A stretch of 64,000 nt of DNA from Petrolisthes cinctipes (taxonomy: Eukaryota > Arthropoda > Malacostraca > Decapoda > Porcellanidae), in the NCBI GenBank assembly GCA_033782935.1, contig JAWQEG010000501.1, positions 2,640,501 to 2,704,500 of the forward strand. Reading direction: 5' to 3'. The notes below the pieces were generated by a model. The model worked only from the letters and a program-made list of their open reading frames with translations. It had not been told where the DNA came from and did not search any database. Every line of letters begins with the position of its first letter. Positions within the stretch are counted from its first letter, which is position 1. Both the position numbers and the translations under genes were made by a program. Shown in pieces: positions 22,174-32,465 of the stretch.

Positions 22174-23933
22174 TCAAATTCAGTCCCAAAACACCCGAAA
22201 ATTCGATATTTAGAGGTCCCAGAAGGTATCTGTACATGCCTACTCCGTGTTAGAGTATTTTCAAAATACAGGCCAAAAACATACTGAAAATCGATCTTTT
22301 AGGTGCCCAAAAGTCGATATGTGCATGCATCTTCTGTACCCGTTTATATCTCAAATTCTGTCCCTAAACACCCGAAAATTCGATATTTTGGGGTCCCAGA
22401 AGCGATTTGTACATGCCTACTCCGTGTTAGAGTATTTTCAAAATTCAGGCCCAAAACATGCTGAAAATCGATATTTTTGGTGCCCAAAGTCAATATGTGC
22501 ATGTATCTTCTGTACCCGTTTATATCTCGAATTCAGGCTCAAAACACCCGAAATTTCAATATTTTGGGGTCCCAGAAGCAATCTGTACAGTGCTAGAATA
22601 TTTTCAAAATATAGGCTAAAAACATGCTAAAAATCGATCTTTTAGGTGCCAAAAAGTCGATATCTCAAATTCAGTCCCAAAATACCCGAAAATTCGATAT
22701 TTAGGGGTCCCAGAAGCGATCTGTACATGCCTACTCCGTGTTAGAGTATTTTCAAAATACATGCTCAAAACATACTGAAAATCGATCTTTTAGGTGCACA
22801 AAAGTCGATATGTGCATGCATCTTCAGTACCCGTTTATATCTCAAATTCAGTCTCAAAACACCCGAAAATTCAATATTTTGGGGTCCCAGAAGCAATCTG
22901 TACATGCCTACTCAGTGTTAGAGTATTTTCAAAATACAGGCCCAAAACATGCTGAAAATCGATATTTTAGATGCCAAAAGTCAATATGTGCATGAATCTT
23001 CTGTACCCGTTTATATCTCAAATTCAGGCTCAAAACACCCGAAAATTCAATATTTTGGGGTCCCACAAGCAATCTGTACATGCCTACACAGTGCTAGAAT
23101 ATTTTCAAAATATAGGCTAAAAACATGCTAAAAATCGATCTTTTAGGTGCCAAAAAGTCGATATCTCAAATTCAGTCCCAAAACACCCGAAAATTCGATA
23201 TTTAGGGGTCCCAGAAGCGATCTGTACATGCCTACTCCGTGTTAGAGTATATTCAAAATACATGCTCAAAACATACTGAAAATCGATCTTTTAGGTGCAC
23301 AAAAGTCGATATGTGCATGCATCTTCAGTACCCGTTTATATCTCAAATTCAGGCCCAAAACATGCTGAAAATCGATATTTTTGGTGCCCAAAGTCAATAT
23401 GTGCATGTATCTTCTGTACCCGTTTATATCTCAAATTCAGGCTCAAAACACCCGAAAATTCAATATTTTGGGGTCCCAGAAGCAATCTGTACATGCTTAC
23501 TCAGTGCTAGAATATTTTCAAAATACAGGCCAAAAACATCCTAAAAATCGATATTTTAGGTGGCCAAAAGTCGATATGTGCATGCATCTTCTGTACCCGT
23601 TTATATCTCAAATTCTGGCCCCCCAAACACCCGAAAATTCGATATTTTGGGGTTCCAGAAGCAATCTGTACATGCCTACTCAGAGTTAGAGTATTTTCAA
23701 AATACAGGCCCAAAACATGCTGAAAATCGATATTTTAGATGCCAAAAGTCAATATGTGCATGTATCTTCTGTACCCGTTTATATCTCAAATTCAGGCTCA
23801 AAACACCCGAAAATTCAATATTTTGGGGTCCCAGAAGCAATCTGTACATGCCTACACAGTGCTAGAATATTTTCAAAATATAGGCTAAAAACATGCTAAA
23901 AATCGACATTTTAGGTGCCAAAAAATCGATATC
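22174..23933 (+). repeat. 1,760-bp higher-order unit, alpha type (copy 4)
   Basis: Collinear with 4394-6153 at a constant 17,780-bp offset, with the same monomer count, six-C tract and 'gtatattcaaaatac'. It has the ordinary 'cagtcccaaaacacccg' in its middle X, not the 'cagacccaaaacacgcg' of 4394-6153. It keeps the Y monomer that the copy at 8903 has lost. Confidence 0.87.
23343..23430 (+). repeat. Lone 88-bp half-monomer, copy 8
   Basis: Same B-to-B join as at 1320, in the alpha unit at 22174-23933. Confidence 0.9.
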
Positions 23934-25691
23934 TCAAATTCAGTCCCAAAACACCCGAAAATTCGATATTTAGAGGTCCCAGAAGGTATCTGTACATGCC
24001 TACTCCGTGTTAGAGTATTTTCAAAATACAGGCCAAAAACATACTGAAAATCGATCTTTTAGGTGCCCAAAAGTCGATATGTGCATGCATCTTCTGTACA
24101 AGTTTATATCTCAAATTCTGGCCCTAAACACCCGAAAATTCGATATTTTGGGGTCCCAGAAGCGATTTGTACATGCCTACTCCGTGTTAGAGTATTTTCA
24201 AAATTCAGGCCCAAAACATGCTGAAAATCGATATTTTTGGTGCCCAAAGTCAATATGTGCATGTATCTTCTGTACCCGTTTATATCTCGAATTCAGGCTC
24301 AAAACACCCGAAAATTCAATATTTTGGGGTCCCAGAAGCAATCTGTACAGTGCTAGAATATTTTCAAAATATAGGCTAAAAACATGCTAAAAATCGATCT
24401 TTTAGGTGCCAAAAAGTCGATATCTCAAATTCAGTCCCAAAATACCCGAAAATTCGATATTTAGGGGTACCAGAAGCGATCTGTACATGCCTACTCCGTG
24501 TTAGAGTATTTTCAAAATACATGCTCAAAACATACTGAAAATCGATCTTTTAGGTGCACAAAAGTCGATATGTGCATGCATCTTCAGTACCCGTTTATAT
24601 CTCAAATTCAGGCTCAAAACACCCGAAAATTCAATATTTTGGGGTCCCAGAAGCAATCTGTACATGCCTACTCAGTGTTAGAGTATTTTCAAAATACAGG
24701 CCCAAAACATGCTGAAAATCGATATTTTAGATGCCAAAAGTCAATATGTGCATGAATCTTCTGTACCCGTTTATATCTCAAATTCAGGCTCAAAACACCC
24801 GAAAATTCAATATTTTGGGGTCCCAGAAGCAATCTGTACATGCCTACACAGTGCTAGAATATTTTCAAAATATAGGCTAAAAACATGATAAAAATCGATC
24901 TTTTAGGTGCCAAAAAGTCGATATCTCAAATTCAGTCCCAAAACACCCGAAAATTCGATATTTAGGGGTCCCAGAAGCGATCTGTACATGCCTACTCCGT
25001 GTTAGAGTATTTTCAAAATACATGCTCTAAACATACTGAAAATCGATCTTTTAGGTGCACAAAAGTCGATATGTGCATGCATCTTCAGTACCCGTTTATA
25101 TCTCAAATTCAGGCCCAAAACATGCTGAAAATCGATATTTTTGGTGCCCAAAGTCAATATGTGCATGTATCTTCTGTACCCGTTTATATCTCAAATTCAG
25201 GCTCAAAACACCCGAAAATTCAATATTTTGGGGTCCCAGAAGCAATCTGTACATGCTTACTCAGTGCTAGAATATTTTCAAAATACAGGCCAAAAACATA
25301 CTAAAAATCGATCTTTTAGGTGGCCAAAAGTCGATATGTGCATGCATCTTCTGTACCCGTTTATATCTCAAATTCTGGCCCTAAACACCCGAAAATTCGA
25401 TATTTTGGGGTCCCAGAAGCAATCTGTACATGCCTACTCAGTGTTAGAGTATTTTCAAAATACAGGCCCAAAACATGCTGAAAATCGATATTTTAGATGC
25501 CAAAAGTCAATATGTGCATGTATCTTCTGTACCCGTTTATATCTCAAATTCAGGCTCAAAACACCCGAAAATTCAATATTTTGGGGTCCCAGAAGCAATC
25601 TGTACATGCCTACACAGTGCTAGAATATTTTCAAAATATAGGCTAAAAACATGCTAAAAATCGACATTTTAGGTGCCAAAAAATCGATATC
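23934..25691 (+). repeat. 1,758-bp higher-order unit, beta type (copy 4)
   Basis: Offset 17,780 bp from 6154-7911 and 13,447 bp from 10487-12244. It shares 'ctgtacaagtttat' with the latter and 'ggggtaccag' with the former, so its variants are a mosaic of the two. Confidence 0.86.
25103..25190 (+). repeat. Lone 88-bp half-monomer, copy 9
   Basis: Same B-to-B join as at 1320, in the beta unit at 23934-25691. Confidence 0.9.
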
Positions 25692-26682
25692 TCAAATTCA
25701 GTCCCAAAACACCCGAAAATTCGATATTTAGAGGTCCCAGAAGGTATCTGTACATGCCTACTCCGTGTTAGAGTATTTTCAAAATACAGGCCAAAAACAT
25801 ACTGAAAATTGATCTTTTAGGTGGCCAAAAGTCGATATGTGCATGCATCTTCTGTACCCGTTTATATCTCAAATTCTGGCCCTAAACACCCGAAAATTCG
25901 ATATTTTGGGGTCCCAGAAGCGATCTGTACATGCCTACTCCGTGTTAGAGTATTTTCAAAATTCAGGCCCAAAACATGCTGAAAATCGATATTTTTGGTG
26001 CCCAAAGTCAATATGTGCATGTATCTTCTGTACCCGTTTATATCTCAAATTCAGGCTCAAAACACCCGAAAATTCAATATTTTGGGGTCCCAGAAGCAAT
26101 CTGTACAGTGCTAGAATATTTTCAAAATATAGGCTAAAAACATGCTAAAAATCGATCTTATAGGTGCCAAAAAGTCGATATCTAAAATTCAGTCCCAAAA
26201 CACCCGAAAATTCGATATTTAGGGGCCCAGAAGCGATCTGTACATGCCTACTCCGTGTTAGAGTATTTTCAAAATACATGCTCAAAACATACTGAAAATC
26301 GATCTTTTAAGTGCAAAAAAGTCGATATGTGCATGCATCTTCAGTACCCGTTTATATCTCAAATTCAGGCTCAAAACACCCGAAAATTCAATATTTTGGG
26401 GTCCCAGAAGCAATCTGTACATGCCTACTCAGTGTTAGAGTATTTTCAAAATACAGGCCCAAAACATGCTGAAAATCGATATTTTAGATGCCCAAAGTCA
26501 ATATGTGCATGTATCTTCTGTACCCGTTTATATCTCAAATTCAGGCTCAAAACACCCGAAAATTCAATATTTTGGGGTCCCAAAAGCAATCTGTACATGC
26601 CTACACAGTGCTAGAATATTTTCAAAATATAGGCTAAAAACATGCTAAAAATCGACATTTTAGGTGCCAAAAAATCGATATC
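25692..26682 (+). repeat. Hexamer spacer (~991 bp), second copy
   Basis: Same layout and private markers as 7912-8902 ('gaaaattgatctttt', 'aggggcccag', 'gtgcaaaaaag'), 17,780 bp away. It closes the second 4,509-bp block. Compared with 8.9-14 kb it is an extra hexamer, because there the beta unit runs on without it. Confidence 0.84.
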
Positions 26683-28441
26683 TCAAATTCAGTCCCAAAA
26701 CACCCGAAAATTCGATATTTAGAGGTCCCAGAAGGTATCTGTACATGCCTACTCCGTGTTAGAGTATTTTCAAAATACAGGCCAAAAACATACTGAAAAT
26801 CGATCTTTTAGGTGTCCAAAAGTCGATATGTTCATGCATCTTCTGTACCCGTTTATATCTCAAATTCAGGCCCTAAACACCCGAAAATTCGATATTTTGG
26901 GGTCCCAGAAGCGATCTGTACATGCCTACTCCGTGTTAGAGTATTTTCAAAATATAGGCCCAAAACATGCTGAAAATCAATAGTTTTGGTGCCCAAAGTC
27001 AATATGTGCATGTATCTTCTGTACCCGTTTATATCTCAAATTCAGGCTCAAAACACCCGAAAATTCAATATTTTGGGGTCCCAGAAGCAATCTGTACAGT
27101 GCTAGAATATTTTCAAAATATAGGCTAAAAACATGCTAAAAATCGATCTTTTAGGTGCCAAAAAGTCGATATCTCAAATTCAGTCCCAAAATACCCGAAA
27201 ATTTGATATTTAGGGGTCCCAGAAGCGATCTGTACATGCCTACTCCGTGTTAGAGTATTTTCAAAATACATGCTCAAAACATACTGAAAATCGATCTTTT
27301 AGGTGCACAAAAGTCGATATGTGCATGCATCTTCAGTACCCGTTTATATCTCAAATTCAGTCTCAAAACACCCGAAAATTCAATATTTTGGGGTCTCAGA
27401 AGCAATCTGTACATGCCTACTCAGTGTTAGAGTATTTTCAAAATACAGGCCCAAAACATGCTGAAAATCGATATTTTAGATGCCAAAAGTCAATATGTGC
27501 ATGAATCTTCTGTACCCGTTTATATCTCAAATTCAGGCTCAAAACACCCGAAAATTCAATATTTTGGGGTCCCACAAGCAATCTGTACATGCCTACACAG
27601 TGCTAGAATATTTTCAAAATATAGGCTAAAAACATGCTAAAAATCGATCTTTTAGGTGCCAAAAAGTCGATATCTCAAATTCAGTCCCAAAACACCCGAA
27701 AATTCGTGATTTAGGGGTCCCAGAAGCGATCTGTACATGCCTACTCCGTGTTAGAGTATATTCAAAATACATGCTCAAAACATACTGAAAATCGATCTTT
27801 TAGGTGCACAAAAGACGATATGTGCATGCATCTTCAGTACCCGTTTATATCTCAAATTCAGGCCCAAAACATGCTGAAAATCGATATTTTTGGTGCCCAA
27901 AGTCAATATGTGCATGTATCTTCTGTACCCGTTTATATCTCAAATTCAGGATCAAAAACACCCGAAAATTCAATATTTTGGGGTCCCAGAAGCAATCTGT
28001 ACATGCTTACTCAGTGCTAGAATATTTTCAAAATACAGACCAAAAACATACTAAAAATCGATATTTTAGGTGGCCAAAAGTCGATATGTGCATGCATCTT
28101 CTGTACCCGTTTATATCTCAAATTCTGGCCCCAAACACCCGAAAATTCGATATTTTGGGGTTCCAGAAGCAATCTGTACATGCCTACTCAGAGTTAGAGT
28201 ATTTTCAAAATACAGGCCCAAAACATGCTGAAAATCGATATTTTAGATGCCAAAAGTCAATATGTGCATGTATCTTCTGTACCCGTTTATATCTCAAATT
28301 CAGGCTCAAAACACCCGAAAATTCAATATTTTGGGGTCCCAGAAGCAATCTGTACATGCCTACACAGTGCTAGAATATTTTCAAAATATAGGCTAAAAAC
28401 ATGCTAAAAATCGACATTTTAGGTGCCAAAAAATCGATATC
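26683..28441 (+). repeat. ~1,759-bp higher-order unit, alpha type (copy 5, diverged)
   Basis: Opens with an X-prime that reads 'gatatgttcatgcatc', followed by a monomer with 'gaaaatcaatagttttgg', then X-Y-Z, X (27675), the 88-bp half (27852) and three monomers. It has 'gtatattcaaaatac' but a four-C tract instead of six, and small private indels ('aattcgtgattt' near 27703, 'aggatcaaaaaca' near 27949). Confidence 0.8.
27852..27939 (+). repeat. Lone 88-bp half-monomer, copy 10
   Basis: Same B-to-B join as at 1320, in the diverged alpha unit at 26683-28441. It is the last copy of this type; none is seen from here to 64 kb. Confidence 0.9.
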
Positions 28442-31400
28442 TCAAATTCAGTCCCAAAACACCCGAAAATTCGATATTTAGAGGTCCCAGAAGGTATCTG
28501 TACAAGCCTACTCCGTGTTAGAGTATTTTCAAAATTCAGGCCCAAAACATGCTGAAAATCGATATTTTTGGTGCCCAAAGTCAATATGTGCATGTATCTT
28601 CTGTACCCGTTTATATCTCAAATTCAGGCTCAAAACACCCGAAAATTCAATATTTTAGGGTCCCAGAAGCAATCTGTACAGTGCTAGAATATTTTCAAAA
28701 TATAGGCTAAAAACATGCTAAAAATCGATCTTATAGGTGCCAAAAAGTCGATATCTAAAATTCAGTCCCAAAACACCCGAAAATTCGATATTTAGGGGCC
28801 CAGAAGCGATCTGTACATGCCTACTCCGTGTTAGAGTATTTTCAAAATACATGCTCAAAACATACTGAAAATCGATCTTTTAAGTGCACAAAAGTCGATA
28901 TGTGCATGCATCTTCAGTACCCGTTTATATCTCAAATTCAGGCTCAAAACACCCGAAAATTCAATATTTTGGGGTCCCAGAAGCAATCTGTACATGCCTA
29001 CTCAGTGTTAGAGTATTTTCAAAATACAGGCCCAAAACATGCTAAAAATCGATATTTTAGATGCCCAAAGTCAATATGTGCATGTATCTTCTGTACCCGT
29101 TTATATCTCAAATTCAGGCTGAAAACACCCGAAAATTCAATATTTTGGGGTCCCAAAAGCAATCTGTACATGCCTACACAGTGCTAGAATATTTTCAAAA
29201 CATAGGCTAAAACATGCTAAAAATCGACATTTTAGGTGCCAAAAAATCGATATATCAAATTCAGTCCCAAAACACCCGAAAATTCGATATTTAGAGGTCC
29301 CAGAAGGTATCTGTACATGCCTACTCCGTGTTAGAGTATTTTCAAAATACAGGCCAAAAACATACTGAAAATCGATCTTTTAGGTGCCCAAAAGTCGATA
29401 TGTTCATGCATCTTCTGTACCCGTTTATATCTCAAATTCAGGCCCTAAACACCCGAAAATTCGATATTTTGGGGTCCCAGAAGCGATCTGTACATGCCTA
29501 CTCCGTGTTAGAGTATTTTCAAAATATAGGCCCAAAACATGCTGAAAATCAATAGTTTTGGTGCCCAAAGTCAATATGTGCATGTATCTTCTGTACCCGT
29601 TTATATCTCAAATTCAGGCTCAAAACACCCGAAAATTCAATATTTTGGGGTCCCAGAAGCAATCTGTACATGCCTACTCAGTGCTAGAATATTTTCTAAA
29701 TATAGGCTAAAAATATGCTAAAAATCGATCTTTTAGGTGCCAAAAAGTCGATATCTCAAATTCAGTCCCAAAACACCCGAAAATTCGATATTTAGGGGTC
29801 CCAGAAGCGATCTGTACATGCCTACTCCGTGTTAGAGTATTTTCAAAATACAGGCTAAAAACATACTGAAAATCGATCTCTTAGGTGCCCAAAAGTCGAT
29901 ATGTGCATGCATCTTCTGTACCCGTTTATATCTCAAATTCTGTCCCTAAACACCCGAAAATTCGATATTTTGGGGTCCCAGAAGCGATCTGTACATGCCT
30001 ACTCCGTGTTAGAGTATTTTCAATATTCAGGCCCAAAACATGCTGAAAATCGATATTTTTGGTGCCCAAAGTCAATATGTGCATGTATCTTCTGTACCCG
30101 TTTATATCTCAAATTCAGGCTCAAAACACCCGAAAATTCAATATTTTGGGGTCCCAGAAGCAATCTGTAGAGTGCTAGAATATTTTCAAAATATAGGCTA
30201 AAAACATGCTAAAAATCGACATTTTAGGTGCCAAAAAATCGATATATCAAATTCAGTCCCAAAACACCCGAAAATTCGATATTTTGAGGTCCCAGAAGGT
30301 ATCTGTACATGCCTACTCCGTGTTAGAGTATTTTCAAAATACAGGCCAAAAACATACTGAAAATCGATCTTTTAGGTGCCCAAAAGTCGATATGTTCATG
30401 CATCTTCTGTACCCGTTTATATCTCAAATTCAGGCTCAAAACACCCGAAAATTCAATATTTTGGGGTCCCAGAAGCAATCCGTACATGCCTACTCAGTGC
30501 TAGAATATTTTCAAAATATAGGCTAAAAACATGCTAAAAATCGATCTTTTAGGTGCCAAAAAGTCGATATCTCAAATTCAGTCCCAAAACACCCGAATAT
30601 TCGATATTTATGGGTCCCAGAAGCGATCTGTACATGCCTACTCCGTGTTAGAGTATTTTCAAAATACATGCTCAAAACATAATGAAAATCGATCTTTTAG
30701 GTGCACAAAAGTCGATATGTGCATGCATCTTCTGTACCCGTTTATATCTCAAATTCTGGCCCTAAACACCCGAAAATTCGATATTTTGGGGTCCCAGAAG
30801 CGATCTGTACATGCCTACTCCGTGTTAGAGTATTTTCAAAGTTCAGGCCCAAAACATGCTGAAAATCGATATTTTTGGTGCCCAAAGTCAATATGTGCAT
30901 GTATCTTCTGTTCCCGTTTATATCTCAAATTGAGGCTCAAAACACCCGAAAATTCAATATTTTGGGGTCCCAGAAGCAATCTGTACAGTGCTAGAATATT
31001 TTCAAAATATAGGCTAAAAACATGCTAAAAATCGATCTTTTAGGTGCCAAAAAGTCGATATCTCAAATTCAGTCCCAAAACACCCTAAAAACCGATATTT
31101 AGGGGTCCCAGAAGCGATCATTAGATGCGTACTCCGTGTTAGAGTATTTTCAAAATACATGCTCAAAACATACTGAAAATAGATCTTTTAGGTGCACAAA
31201 AGTCGATATGTGCATGCATCTTCAGTACCCGTTTATATCTCAAATTCAGGCTCAAAACACCCGAAAATTCAATATTTTGGGGTCCTAGAAGCAATTTGTA
31301 CATGCCTACACAGTGCTAGAATATTTTCAAAATATAGGCTAAAAACATGCTAAAAATCGACATTTTAGGTGCCAAAAAATCGATATCTCAAATTTAGTCC

Positions 31401-32465
31401 CAAAACACCCGAAAATTCGATATTTAGAGGTCCCAGAAGGTATCTGTACATGCCTACTCCGTGTTAGAGTATTTTCAAAATACAGGCCAAAAACATACTG
31501 AAAATCGATCTTTTAGGTGCCCAAAAGTCGATATGTGCATGCATCTTCTGTACCCGTTTATATCTCAAATTCTGGCCCTAAACACCCGAAAATTCAATAT
31601 TTTGGGGTCCCAGAAGCAATCTGTACATGCCTACTCAGTGTTAGAGTATTTTCAAAATACAGGCCAAAAACATACTGAAAATCGATCTTTTAGGTGGCCA
31701 AAAGTCGATATGTGCATGCATCTTCTGTACCCGTTTATATCTCAAATTCTGGCCCTAAACACCCGAAAATTCGATATTTTGGGGTCCCAGAAGCGATCTG
31801 TACATGCCTACTCCGTGTTAGAGTATTTTCAAAATTCAGGCCCAAAACATGCTGAAAATCGATATTTTAGATGCCCAAAGTCAATATGTGAATGTATCTT
31901 CTGTACCCGTTTATATCTCAAATTCAGGCTCAAAACACCCGAAAATTCAATATTTTGGGGTCCTAGAAGCAATTTGTACATGCCTACACAGTGCTAGAAT
32001 ATTTTCAAAATATAGGCTAAAAACATGCTAAAAATCGACATTTTAGGTGCCAAAAAATCGATATCTCAAATTTAGTCCCAAAACACCCGAAAATTCGATA
32101 TTTAGAGGTCCAAGAAGGTATCTGTACATGCCTACTCCGTGTTAGAGTATTTTCAAAATACAGGCCAAAAACATACTGAAAATCGATCTTTTAGGTGCCC
32201 AAAAGTCGATATGTGCATGCATCTTCTGTACCCGTTTATATCTCAAATTCTGGCCCTAAACACCCGAAAATTCGATATTTTGGGGTCCCAGAAGCGATCT
32301 GTACATGCCTACTCCGTGTTAGAGTATTTTCAAAATTCAGGCCCAAAACATGCTGAAAATCGATATTTTTGGTGCCCAAAGTCAATATGTGCATGTATCT
32401 TCTGTACCCATTTATATCTCAAATTCAGGCTCAAAACACCCGAAAATTCAATATTTTGGGGTCCC

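Larger units (their letters stand above)
22174..26682 (+). repeat. 4,509-bp super-higher-order block, copy 2
   Basis: Same length and monomer order as 4394-8902. Point variants are mosaic: 'ctgtacaagtttat' (near 24094) is shared with 10647 and not with the block at 4394, while the Y monomer and the 'gtgcaaaaaag' X are shared with 4394-8902. Confidence 0.88.
22174..32465 (+). repeat. ~10-kb macro-duplication, right copy
   Basis: Counterpart of 8903-18695. It has an extra hexamer (25692-26682), an X-prime/Y-prime fusion near 28500-28540 that removes one 177-bp monomer, and lacks about 492 bp near 30.7 kb. The match ends where the left copy has Z-short and the right copy has Z near 32.47 kb. 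Confidence 0.84.

Noticed and set aside
27804..28373. Open frames of up to 189 codons (also 2309-2869 and 16698-17258, 186 codons each)
   Set aside because: X (177 bp) and Z-short (138 bp) are multiples of three and the monomer has few stops in these frames, so frames stay open by arithmetic. Many begin at GTG, the same DNA is open in more than one frame, frames end at the 176- or 148-bp monomers, and variation follows DNA copying with no sign of codon constraint.
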